A program made the position numbers and the translations under genes. Positions 20,480-32,960 of a stretch of DNA of 64,000 bases are shown piece by piece. The stretch comes from Selaginella tamariscina (taxonomy: Eukaryota > Streptophyta > Lycopodiopsida > Selaginellales > Selaginellaceae): NCBI GenBank assembly GCA_003024785.1, contig PUQB01000244.1:186001-250000 (forward strand). The letters are read 5' to 3'. The first letter of the stretch is position 1; each line of letters opens with the position of its first letter. A model generated the notes under the pieces. The model did no database searches. It was given only the letters and a program-made list of their open reading frames with translations, and had not been told where the DNA came from.

Positions 20480-21450
20480 GAGCACACATAAACACAATTT
20501 TATTAGAGATATTTTTCGTAAAAAGTCAGGCTGCTTCTTCCACGTCTCCAAATCCTTCGCTAACAATTTTACATTTTCATATGAATCCAGAGCATTTTTC
20601 ACAACTTTAGCGAGTTCACTTGCCTGGTTCCTCGGCTGCAAGCCACTCTCTTCCACCATAAGCTCCTCAATAGCATCCTTTAGCTCATCCTTGCCCACAA
20701 CTCCATCAAGACCACAATTTTCTGTACAAAGCCGAATAGCAATTCCCCACACGTCTTTCAGGAGCTTGCTGGTCAGCACTTGATCCCCAACTATGGGCCG
20801 TGCTATCACAGGAACACCGGCAGTGATACTCTCCAAGACCGAGTTCCATCCACAGTGTGACAGAAAGCCACCAACAGCACGATGACACAACACTCTGGAC
20901 TGAGGCACCCAATCCGTTAGCAGCCCATGGTATACCACCGTGGTAACACTCTCTTTTGCTTTACTCGTCAGACGGTACGGCGCTGTGTTTATGAAGCCGC
21001 ACGGTACCAGTGGTAAATGCTCGTACCATACCACCCAGAGAAACGGTACATCCGTTGACCGGTATACAGCCAGATCAGATATAAAGGGTCACCCATGGTA
21101 TACCCAGCTTTTCAGCTACATATCCACCCCATTCAACAAGGGCATCACTTATGACACACGTCACTGGGCGGTTCCTCCGCTGCTGCACGATATAGTCACC
21201 TAAGCCTTGAAATTCAGTGAGGAATGTCTTGAACAGCACAAGGTTGCGCTCTTGCGGTAGCTCGAGAGGCAAATCTTCGAACCTTATGTTGGACGTTGCA
21301 GCTGGAGCTTTCTTGAACTTGGTCGAGACTTGCAGGATTGTTATTGTGCATTTTTGCAGTTGAAGTGAGATGTCTGGAGAGGTGAAGGAATGGGATTTCA
21401 TGACCAGGAAAGAAGAAGGGTACTGCAAGGATAGTTCCGCTGTCTTCCAT
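20480..21450 (-). pseudogene. UDP-glycosyltransferase (UGT) pseudogene
   Basis: Family-1 plant glycosyltransferases move sugar from UDP-sugars to small acceptors in the cytosol. The start (21450) reads ILAVPFFFPGHEIPFLHLSR, the usual substrate-side N-terminus. The C-terminal half has the PSPG donor-binding box: WVPQSRVLCHRAVGGFLSHC, then GWNSVLESITAGVPVIARP. Normal UGTs are about 450-500 residues. Here roughly 200 residues between IPWVTLYI (near 21080) and the FLWVV block (near 21040) are deleted. Frameshifts occur near 21390 and 21070. It is non-functional as it stands. Confidence 0.85.
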
Positions 21451-21709
21451 AGCTGTAGAAAAAACCTACAAGCGTTTTACACATTTGCACGTCATTATCA
21501 GAAATTGTAACAAAGATGTTGCATACTGTGTTCATTTATTACCTCCTGCCTAACGGAAAATAGAAAAGAGGTAGAATGTATAATTACGTTGCCTTGTAAT
21601 GTTAAATTACTTAATTGTAAATTTATATTATTACTATTCGGCACGGACCAACTTTTTAGCATGTTTATATAGCTGTCTGAACTAGACCCACCCCTAGTGA
21701 CATTCACAC

Positions 21710-23250
21710 CTCAATTAATACAATGTTCTCTTGTTGTGGCGAATATATCAGAAATTAAGTATGTGACATACATAATATTGTCGTATATCAATACGAACAT
21801 AGGTTATACATGTATATGTAAATACATACACGTACATACATATCTATAGAAATAAATATATACTATATGTAATGAAAAATATAATATTTAATGAGTTTGA
21901 TATGTATGTTGTTATGTACAGTACATGTCCAAACGGGATGCAAATACCAACCTGTATACACATATAAGTAATGTAATCTGTATGTGTGTGTGGTGTCAAC
22001 GTTAGCTTAAATTTTTCTAAATTGTACAGCTTGATAGAAACTACTAAAGCTATGAGTTAAGCATTTCAAGGTCACACAGGCATGGTCTTTTCATGTCACG
22101 GGATTCCACAAGGTCGTCTTTACAAGTCTTATCTTTATCTATCAATACGGACGGACAAGTGCCGAATGGCGTTTACACGGCTAACCCGAAAAGGACTTGA
22201 GTGGCTAAGTTTTTAGAGAGCCCACGCAAGTTTTTCCTTTGACCAAGTTCCTTTCACAGTTTATACATTTATTTCTCTTGGTTTTTAATATATTAATTTA
22301 ATTAAATTTTATAATTTATTAGTAACGGTATAAAATGGTCCAAATTAATTACACATAAATAATATTCACTGTTTTAAAGGAAAAGATTTAATTTGCAATC
22401 TTAAAACCTCAATATATCAACATATTTACAATTCATTAGAAATTCATAATTAAAACACACACACATGCTTACCTGTTTTTGTGACTAAAGAACTACCAAG
22501 ATAATATTATACTTAACAATTCAAAAACATTTCTAAAATTTTACACACAGTAATTAAAAAAGAATTTCTTTTTATAAATTAAAAAGAAAATTAAATTAAT
22601 AAACTTACAATTGCATTTTAATCTCATTTAAATTTTAATATGAAAGTTTGAACACATCCTTTTATTTTTCTTTTGATTTAATACTAGTACACATCATCAC
22701 CACTGTTAGTGAGGTTAATTATCTTATATAATAAGTTTATTTAGTGTGGGTCCATATGTCATGAATGCTCCATCAATACTAACGACCGTTTTAATTCCAT
22801 TTGACTTATCTAAATTTATCTTAAATTTAATTTGAAAAGGACGTGTATTTTTTAAATTCCATTTGGCTTATTTAAATTTATCTTAAATTTAATTTGAAAA
22901 GGACGTGTATTCAACCTTTATATAAGGTTAGCAAACCCTTCTTTATATACAAGAAGGCTAAGCTATTTTAGGCAATATTTAATTTAATGCTTTTGTTCTA
23001 TGGCATCCATATATAATTCCAATATATGTCTTAAAATATACTTAAAGTATTTCATAGAATTTTTACATTACTCTTCCTTTGGATTTGAACGTCGATGATA
23101 TGGAAAGAGTAGTTGAACATGTACATTTTGATTCACTTTATCTGAATTGCAGACCATGTAACACTTGAGGACTCAATCTTCATATAATGAAATATAAATT
23201 AAGCCACTTGGAAATTAATTCAGAGGACAACCCTTTGGAATGCATTTTCA
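21710..23250. other. AT-rich intergenic DNA with a 60-bp tandem duplication
   Basis: No gene is seen. About 22793-22850 and 22853-22912 are near-identical copies of a unit containing TTAAATTTAATTTGAAAAGG followed by ACGTGTATT. The rest is low-complexity AT-rich DNA. Confidence 0.6.
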
Positions 23251-26200
23251 GATATAAGACTAACCTTCATCACTCACAATATAATCAGGGACAAATGAAT
23301 GCCGAACATTATAGTGTTGTTGCTGTACCTCTTGAGCATGAGATAACTTTGTTAACATCTCCTTGTGTAATACCGCAAGAGTTTCATCTAAATACTGGCT
23401 CCACGTTTGTGCATCTATCAAAATAGAAGGAAAAGAAGGGAAACCAACATCAAAAGGAAACACAAGGGACTGACCATACAAGGCCAATCAGTCTGGTTTG
23501 ATTCACATACTTAGACAATAAACACTTAAAAGTATAATTGAGTCACTCCACTAAATCATCAGTTTTGGATGATAGGGTGTTGTGAAAGGCTGTTTGATTC
23601 CAACCTTGTAGTTAGCAAAACTCAAAACTTTCAACTGAGGTTCTTGATCTGAAAGAATATACTATGAACATCGATGCCTTAACACCACTTGATGAAACAG
23701 GAAATATGCCACATGAGTTGCCTTGCCTCCGAAAGAGCCCAAACCTTCACATACTATGTCAAATAGTTCGACAAAACAATAGCATATGCATTCCCTACTG
23801 TTCATCGCCAGAGAAAGGTCCAATGAGATCGTATGCAACTAGCTCAAAAGACGATGAATTTAAATGGATTGTAGACGACCACTAGGAGGAGTGGATTGAG
23901 GATTCCGACCTTGACAGAGATGACATGTTTGCAAATATTGATGAAGGTTATGTCGGAGTTGAGGCTAATAAAACTGTGAACGTAACTTGTCTAACACTTT
24001 AAATGAAACTCGAGATGACCAGAGAGAGGTCATCATGGAAAGCATGAAGAAATGTGGTACATAGCATGATGGGATTACCAACCGAGGTGGAATACCTATA
24101 CTAGTTTGTCCCCCAAAATAAAAATCCTTTACCATTGTGAACTTTGCAACATGGTCTTGAAAATCAATATCAACATTTGCAACCATCTCATGAGCTTTGA
24201 TTACATCTATTATCTATTGACTTCATGATTCCAAGTGTTGTGCCAACCTAATTTCGTGGAGACTAGACAAAGGTGTGGGTTCTAAAGACGATAAGACACC
24301 TGTTGCAACTAGTGCCCGTGACAAAGTATCCACATTCACCATGGAGGAACTTGGACAATGATTAACTGTGAATTGATAATTTTATAATGCTAATGCCCAT
24401 TGCGCATGTCGACCTATTAAATGTTTCTTCTTTAATATTGAATGTATTGCAACATGATTACATTCCACTAAGGTCCCAAAACCATGAAGGTAGACATTCC
24501 TTGTCTGTAATTGAATAATTGAGTTCTGGACCACTGAGACTTTGATTGACATACATAATGGGATGTTATTGACCTGATTATGGGTCTTCTTGCATGAAAT
24601 TAACACCCAAACTAATATTTAAAGTATCAATATAAAGAACAAAGGGGTGAGAGAAATCAAGATAATGGAGAAAAGGAGCAGAGGTTCAGAGATGGATAAG
24701 AGACTCGAAGGAGGATTGACACTGAGAGGACCATGAGAAAGAAGGGGAACAAAACAAAGCACGTAGTGGAGCCATTTCATCTGCCAAACATGTGCCAAGT
24801 AAGTCATTTTGCCTAGAAATCGTTAAAGTTCACGATGTATTTTTGGAACTAGGAACTCCTTCACTGCTTGAATCTTTGTTGGATCTGGATGAACACCCTC
24901 ATGAGAAATAACAATTCTCAAATACTTCACAGAAGTCTGACCAAACTTGCATTTTGACAATTTCAACATCAATTGATATTGCCGCAATTATAATAAGATT
25001 TGCTCCATGTGAGCCAAATGTTCTTCCCATGTACCAATTATAAACACTCTTGCAAAAGATTCCAAACCTCGAATGACTTCATCCATGAGCCATTGAAACA
25101 TGGCTGGAGCATTCATCAAATCAAAAGGTATCATCGTGAACTTATATAATTCATTACATGTTCAAAAAGTAGTCTTGGCTGCATTTATCGGATTAAGAGA
25201 AACTTATCAATAATCTGAAGCTAGATCTAGTGTTGTAAACCAATGACTCTTTCCCAATTTGTTAATAAGGTCATCCATGCGTGGCATAGGATAACTATTC
25301 AGTACCGTCACATTATTTAAAGGTCAAAAAACAATTGTGAAACGCCTACTGCCATCTGCTTTGTCGATGATATGAGGCTCAAAAGCCCACATGTTACAAG
25401 ACGGACATACCACTCCTTGAGTTAATATATCCCAAACAACTTGTGCCATCTCTTGCTTCTCTTGAGGAGATTGTCAATGAATTGTAGCCTTTATTGGTGT
25501 AGTATTTTTTGTATCAATCTGATGGCAAGTGTTAACCGCAGTACTCCCTACCACAACTGGTTGTTGTAAATCTGGGAACCAACGAAGAAGCTTTTTTATA
25601 TCCTTTTGACGACATTCTAGAGATGGATTAGGAGGAAAGACCACCTCTGTAGCAACCTAAAGAGATGCACAAACTCCAAACCTCACTGTAGATTGTCCTT
25701 GTAAGGGAGAATAAATAGGAATGAAAACTTACCTCATGTTGAAGTCTACATGCACACCCTCAGCATGCATCCAAGTAAAACCCAAATTCACATCATACAA
25801 TTGGGAAGGCTTCACCCAAAGAGGTAGTGCCTTAAAATATGACCCTAGGAGAATAGGGGCATAACAAGTTTGGGAAGAGATAGCAAAAGACTTATTGTCT
25901 CAAAGTGTTCACTGAGTAGGTTTCATTAGAAGAAAGCACTATGTCACTAAGAAATATCGAATGGACGAGATGGCTGACCAAGAATTAAGAAGAATTAATA
26001 CCAAACAATCACACATAAAACCTTCAAAAGAAAAGACAACAGGTTCCTTCACGAGTGTTCCAACCACACCTTGTAACATCACACCATGAAAACACAGAAG
26101 TTGTAAAACCCCATTACACAATCCCTCTGTTGCATTGACGAGAACTAGTTTCCTACTCATTATGAAAAAGAGGTAATACATCCATTGGTGGAACTACAAT

Positions 26201-26704
26201 GTCCTTGTCTTGTACCCCTTGATGAGCTAGACATTGATGATTAGCACACTCAATCGCTAAATACCCAAATCCCTAGCATTCCGTGCTATTGACCATGTCC
26301 ACAGCCTATGTATGTATGACCACATCCTCATCCTCATTGCATAGGTTGGAATGCAGCCTGTGGAACTACAACATCTACCTCCATGGGTTATGGATGAGCA
26401 ACTGGCAAAATAGGGGCTATCCAGGTTGAACATGAGTAGCAAAGGAGGCAACACCATTTTCAAGTGTTTGTGCGATTTGGATTGCATTCTCCAAGGTTGT
26501 TAGGTGATGTCCATGAACAGGGACTTTTGTTGTACCACAGCACTTGATAAAATAGCCCTTTCTTAACCACTTCAGACATGTTGGGATCCACTCAACCAAG
26601 TGGTTCTTAAAACAGACTTTAAAAACTGTGTAGCTGTTTCACCACCTTTTCGTTACAACTGTAAAACCTCATTGAATGACATAGAGGCATTCACATGACA
26701 CTCG
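23250..26704 (-). mobile_element. Decayed Ty3/gypsy retrotransposon, left arm of an inverted pair
   Basis: On the minus strand this carries broken gag, reverse-transcriptase, RNase H and integrase regions. It is the inverted counterpart of 27395-30770. For example, LRQYQ...KCKFGQTSVKYL reads on plus at 29110 and its complement lies near 24930-25000. Every domain has stops and indels. About 110 bp of integrase present in the right arm is missing near 23490. No LTRs are identifiable. It is an old, inactive copy. Confidence 0.8.
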
Positions 26705-26705
26705 A

Positions 26706-26957
26706 ATGATGGATTTATGGGAAGGATGGATTTTTTCTGGTTTTTGTAGAGAAGATGGTGAGGTTTACAAGCTTCATGACCAAGATTATGTCCACAATGG
26801 CAAGAAGCTTATCAACCCAAGGGATAGAGCATCAAAGAACTTGTTTTTGGGAAATCACTTGGCACATCTTAATGATGTTTGGCTTGTTTTTGAAGAATTC
26901 CATGGACAACATGAAATAGAGGTTGGAGATGTGAAATGTGATGATCAATTAAATTAG
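26706..26957 (+). CDS. Unrecognised ORF at the centre of the inverted retroelement pair
   Basis: An 83-residue frame, with YVHNGKKLINPRDRASKNLF and LAHLNDVWLVFEEFHGQHEI, lies in the unique spacer between the two retroelement arms. Its residue composition looks coding-derived and it vaguely resembles fragments found in plant transposon proteins, but I cannot assign a family. It probably is a remnant of whatever the elements inserted into. Confidence 0.3.
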   Translation: MMDLWEGWIFSGFCREDGEVYKLHDQDYVHNGKKLINPRDRASKNLFLGNHLAHLNDVWLVFEEFHGQHEIEVGDVKCDDQLN

Positions 26958-27059
26958 TGAGTACCATTTTCATTAGTGGAAATGCCGAGTAATCTCTAGT
27001 TTATCTTTTTCTACTTAAGTCTTTCTTCTTTCTTTTTTTCTTTTCTCCTTATTTAGCTA

Positions 27060-30000
27060 TGGTTGTCTATGTGGAGCAGCTTTTGCAGGCCATAGTAGAA
27101 TCCCAAGTATAAACACAACAATTGCTTAGTGTTTTGACGCAAAGAACCCACAATCCAACTAGGTATAATCCTCGTCTTTGCCCCGACTCTTTCTCAGGAG
27201 TAGCCATAGAAGATGCACATGCTTGGGTTGAGCACTTTTGTATGGTGGTTGCATATCACCAATGGGATCCCCTCCATCAACTTCATGAGTTGCCACCTTA
27301 CTTGCGTGGATCTGTTGCCTTGTGGTTTCAATACATGGCCCCGGCATCCAAAGCTACAATTGATTTGTCTTTATCAGCATTGGCGATTGCATTTGGGTGT
27401 CATGTGGATGCCTTTGTGTCGTTAAATGAGGTTTTACGGTTGTAACAAAAGATGGTGAAACAACTGTACAGTTTAAAGTCCGTTTTAAGAACCACTTGGT
27501 CGAGTGAATCCCAACATGTTCGAGGTGGTTAAGAAAGGGTTATTTTATCAAGTGCTTGGTACAACAGGAGTCCCTATTCATGGACATCACCCAACGACCT
27601 TGGAGAATGCTATCCAAATCGCACAAACACTTGAAGATGGTGTTGCCTCCTTTGCTACTCATGTTCAACCTGGATTGCTTGGACCAGCCCCCCTTTTGCT
27701 AGCTGCTCATCCATAACACTTGGAGGTAAATGTTGCAGTTCCACAGGCTGCATTCCAGCCTATGTGACAAGGACGAGGATGTGGTCATAGATACATAGGC
27801 TGTGGACATGGTTAGCAGCATGGTTTTGAATGCCAGGGATTTGGGCATTTAGCGGTTGAGTGTGCTAATCATCAATGTCTAGCTCATCAAGGGGTACAAG
27901 ACTGGGAAGTTGTAGTTCCACCAGTGAATATAATACCTCTTTTTCATAATGAGCAGGAAACTCATTCTCGTCACCAATGCAATAGAGGGATTGTGTGATG
28001 GGGTTTTACAACTTTTGTGTTTTCGTGGTGTGATGCTACAAGGTGTGGTTGGAACACTCATGAAGGAACCTGTTGTCTTTTCTTTTGAAGGTTTTATGTG
28101 TGATTGTCCGGTATTAATTCTTCTTGATTCTTGGTCAGCCATCTTATTCATTCGACATTTCTTAGTGACATAGTGCTCTTTTCTAGTGAAACCTGCTCAG
28201 CGAACACTTTGAATATTGTATGGAGACAATAAGTCTTTTGCTATCTCTTTCCAGACTTGTTATGCCCCTATTCACTTAGGGTTATATTTTAAGGCACTAC
28301 CTCTTTGGGTGAAGCCTTTCCAATTGTATGATGTGAATTTGAGTTTTAATTGGATGCATGCTGAGGGTGTACATGTGAACTTCAACACGGGGCAGGTTTT
28401 CATTCTTAGTTATTCTCCCTTACAAGGACAATCTACAGTGAGTTTTAGAGTTTGTGCATCTCTTTAGGCTACTGCAGAGGTGGTCTTTCCTCCTGATCCA
28501 TCTTCAGAATGTTGTCAAAAAGATATGGAAAAACTTCTTCATTGGTTCCCAGATTTACAACAACTAGTTGTGGTAGGGAGTACTGCGGTTAACACTTGCC
28601 ATCAGATTGATACAAAAGGTGCTACACCAATAAAGGCTCTAATTCATTGACGATCTCCTCGAGAGAAGCAAGAGATGGCACAAGTTGTTTGGGATATATT
28701 AACTCAAGGAGTGGTATGTCCGTCTTGTAACATGTGGGCTTTTGAGCCTCATATCATCGACAAAGCAGATGGCAGTAGGCATTTCACAATTGTTTTTTGA
28801 CCTTTAAATAATGTCCTATGCCATGCATGGATGACCTTATTGGCAAATTGGGGAAGAATCGTTGGTTTACAACACTAGATCTAGCTTCAGATTATTGATA
28901 AGTTCCTCTCAATCCGATAAATGCAGCCAAAACTACTTTTTGAACATGTAATGAATTATATAAGTTCACGATGATGCCTTTTGGTTTGATGAATGCTCCA
29001 GCCACATTTCAATGGCTCATGGATGAAGTCATTCGAGGTTTGGAATCTTTTGCATGAGTGTTTGTAACTGGTACATGGGAAGAACATTTGGCTCACGTGG
29101 AGCAGATCTTATTACAATTGCGGCAATATCAATTGATGTTGAAATTGTTAAAATGCAAGTTTGGCCAAACTTCTGTGAAGTATTTGGGAATTGTTATCTC
29201 TCATGAGGGTGTTCATCCAGATCCAACAAAGATTCAAGCAGTGAAGGAGTTCCTAGTTCCAAAAACACATCATGAACTTCAACGATTTATGGGCAGATGA
29301 CTTACTTGGCAGATGAAATGGCTCCACTGCATGCTTTGCTTTGTTCCCCTTCTTTCTCACGGTCCTCTTAGTGTCAATCCTCCTTTGAGTTTCTTATTCA
29401 TCTTTGGACCTCTGCTTCTCTTCTCCATTATCTTGATTTCTTTCGCCCCTTTGTTCTTTGCATTGATACTTCAGATATTAGTTTGGGTGCTGATTTCATG
29501 CAAGAAGACCCAGAATTAGGTCAATAGCATCCCATTGTGTATGTCAATCAAAGTCTCAATGGTCCAGAACTCGATTATTTGACTACGGACAAGGAATGTC
29601 TACCTTCATGATTCTGGGACCTTAGTGGAATGTGTTCATGTTGCGGTACATTTAGTATTAAAGAAGAAACATCTAATAGGTCAACATGCACAATGGGCAT
29701 TAACATTATAAGATTATCAATTCATAGTTCATCATTGTCCAAGTTCTTCCATGGTGAATGTGGATGCTTTGTCACGAGCACTAATTGCAACAAATGTCTT
29801 ATTGTCTTTAGAACCCACACCTTTGTCTAATCTCTACAAAATTAGGCTGGCATAACACTTGGAACCATGAAGTCAACATATAATAGATGCACTCAAAGCT
29901 CATGAGCTAGTTGCAAATGTTGATATTGATTTTCGAGACCATATTGCAAAGTTCATGATGGTAGAGGATCTTCTTTATTTTGGGGGACAAACTAGTACAG

Positions 30001-30770
30001 GTATTCCATCATGCTATGTACTTCATTTCTTCATGCTTTTCATAATGACCTTCTCTCTGGTCATCTCGAGTTTCATAAAGTGTTGGACAGGTTACGTTCA
30101 CAGTTCTATTAGCCTCAACTTCAACATGACCTTCATCAATATTTGCAAACATGTTATCTCTGTCAAAGTTGGAATCCTCGATTCACTCCTCCTAGTGGTC
30201 ATCTGTAATCTATTTAAATTCATCGTCCTTTTGAGATGGTTACATACAATCTCATTGCACCGTTTCTGGCGATGATAGTAGGGACTACATATGTTATTGT
30301 TTTGGCAGACTATTTGACATGGTATGTGGAGGTCCAGCCTTTTCCGAAGTCAAGGCAACTCATGTGGCATATTTCTTGTTTCATCAAGTGGTGTTAAGGC
30401 ATGGATGTTCAGAGCATATTCTTTCAAATCAAGAACCTCATTTCACAACTGAAATTTTGAGTTTGTTAACTACAAGGTTGGGAAGCAAACAACCTTTCAC
30501 AACACCCTATCATCCAAAAACTAATGGTTTAGTGGAGCAACTCAACCGTACTTTTAAGTGTTTATTATTTAAGTATGTAAATCAGCACCAAACTGATTGG
30601 GATCAATACTTGCCTCTCCTTCAATTTGCTTATGTGTCTTTTGTCCACCAGTCCACTAGAGTCTCCCCATTTCATTCTTTGTATGGTCAGTCCCCTCTGT
30701 TTCCTTCTGATGTTGGTTCCCCTTCTTTTCGGTCTATTTCAATAGATGCATAAACATAGAGCCAATATTT
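27060..30770 (+). mobile_element. Decayed Ty3/gypsy retrotransposon, right arm of an inverted pair
   Basis: The order is gag, RT, RNase H, integrase. The gag-like piece (27122-27445) has DAHAWVEHFCMVVAYHQWD and LPPYLRGSVALWFQ. The RT region (28870-29300) has TMMPFGLMNAPATFQWLMDE and KCKFGQTSVKYLGIV. The RNase H region (29460-29620) is fragmentary. The integrase core (30290-30750) has HGCSEHILSNQEPHF and HPKTNGLVEQLNRTFKCLL. Many stops break the frame, so it is inactive. It is longer than the left arm at its 5' end, including gag sequence that the left arm lacks. Confidence 0.85.
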
Positions 30771-30779
30771 AGATGAAAC

Positions 30780-32400
30780 TCTTGCGAGGTTTACTATTCA
30801 TGAATAGTAAAAATCATGGTCTAAGCTAAAAAAGTTAATTCATGGACTCATATCCTTCATTCATGAGTCCTGTTAGAGAGATCATAGATGTTGTGTTACC
30901 TACTGTGTTGCCTACCTTCTGTGATTGGTGATTGGTGAGTGGTTCTAGACTCTTCAAAAGTTTATAATAAGTTACTACATCTGGTATTTTAAAAAGTTCT
31001 CCCATGATCATCTCACAGGTTGCTTGGAACTCTATCACTCTAGCTTTGATTGTAGATGACAAGGAAATGCTAGTGGGATATTAATGTTGACCATGATGAA
31101 GAGTCTAGTCTTTGTCACATATAGGTATGATGTAATAAGACGTGACCTCGCATCCCTTCATAATATTTGACTCATCTTCACAGTGCATGCATGTCATGCC
31201 TTCAACTATCTCAAAGAATGTTTTCTTCACCTTCTACACGAAGTCTTTGAAATGATATTTGTTCGAGGTCGAAAAAAGAATAAGAAGGGTTCATGCACTT
31301 CATATGTTTAACATAGTTACTCCAATTGACTCGAGTGGAACTAAGATGTGCCTATTTTCTTTCCATCCCCAAGTACTTGTTATTGCTATCCTTGTGAGGC
31401 AGCAACTCGAAAATGACATCTCTATTATAATTCTCAAACACTTTAGAAATGTGTTTAATTGCAGAAGAAGTCTTCATGAAATTCTTCCCTATCCTACATT
31501 GTCTATCTTTTGAAGGATCACAAGCACTGAATCACTTTTTTTGGAACTCTTTATTTTGAAAATTGGACCTTTTACTAGCTACAATGTATAAAAATTGAAC
31601 TCGATAGTTTCATCCCATTCAGTTAAAATCTTTGTTTCTAGTCATGAGGATCTAAGAAAATATAGCATTTGTTGTATACGAAAATCTTCCCACACTGGAA
31701 TGAAGAATGACGCATGTAATTCTTGAGCAAACACAAAAGAATTACCATTTTCTTCTACCAAAAATTTCTTGTCATATCTCACTCTTGCTATTTAGTTTCA
31801 CTTAAAAAAAAATGAAGATAAAGTTTAAATAATTGTAAATATTAACTTCTTAATTTGAGAAGTCAATTAAACTACAAAAGTCAATTAATGCTTATTACGA
31901 TTGTTCCAAACTGAACATGCATTAAATGTATGCGAGCTAAATACATTGAAATCTATTTACTTAACTATCAACCTTAATTTTAAATCCTAATCAATCATGG
32001 TTATAGATTTGAACACCGTTAAATTCAAATCATGTCTATCCAATAAAGAACCCTAAATATAATTTTATGCCCACATGGCACAATAGTTGGGAGCTTTCAT
32101 CGACATCTATATCCACATTCCTTGATTACATTCTCACATAAGATTGCTTAGTTTTACTTTTTTTTCTTCACTTACTTTCTTCTATTTTGCTTGCCTTTCC
32201 TCTTATATTCTTTTACGCCATATCCGCTACATAGAATTTCAAATGGGTACTCATAGCTTAATCCCCTTTTTATCTCTTCTCAATTTCCTTGTTAAAACAC
32301 CAACTAATAGTATAGGCAAGTTCTCCCCCAATCAATATAATGTATCCCCTTTTTGGTTCCCCATGCCATTAGCACCTAGCAAGAGTTTCTGATCTCTTTG
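30780..32400. other. Non-coding, no recognisable gene
   Basis: Short frames at 31259-31513 and 32144-32392 show no family motif. The region follows the retroelement integrase and may be its decayed 3' part or LTR, but I could not identify LTR ends. Confidence 0.35.
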
Positions 32401-32419
32401 TGAAGTGTTGAGTGGTAGC

Positions 32420-32960
32420 AATGCCCCCAAAGGTTGTCCTTTTTCTGTCTTAGTTGGTGTTGACTAGGGTTTTCGGCACATACTCTCCCAGTAGACAGAG
32501 CCGTTTTTCCCTTTTCTACCTTAGTTGACGCTGATTGGGCACATAACCCCAATCGACAAAGTCATTTTTCACTTTCTACCTTAGTTGATGCTGATTGGGG
32601 AGTTTGGCATATACACACCTAGTCAACAAGATTATTTTCCCCTTTTCTGTCTTTGTCAGCACCGACTAGGAAGTTTAGCATAAAGCTCCTTAGTTGGCAA
32701 AAAAGTTTGTCCCTTTTCTACCTTAGTCGGTGCCAACTAGGGAGTTTGGCATAAACCCCCCTAGTCGGTAGCACCATTTGCTCCCTATACTATATTGGTC
32801 GGCATTGACTGGAGAGTTCATCATAAACCCCCAATTGACAATGCCATTTGCTCCCTATATTGTATTGGTTGGTGTCAATTGGAGAGTTTAGCATGCACTC
32901 CCCTAGTTAACCATGGTAGCTTTTATCTTGTGTGCCGATTGGGGTGTGCGACATAAACTC
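32420..32960. repeat. ~63-bp minisatellite with CGACTAGGG motif
   Basis: Around eight diverged copies of a roughly 60-65-bp unit built from CTTTTCTACCTTAGTCGG, CGACTAGGGAGTTTGGCAT and CCCCTAGTCGGCA. The GACTAGGG and CCCTAGTC parts of each unit are complementary, so each unit can form a small hairpin. Confidence 0.8.
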
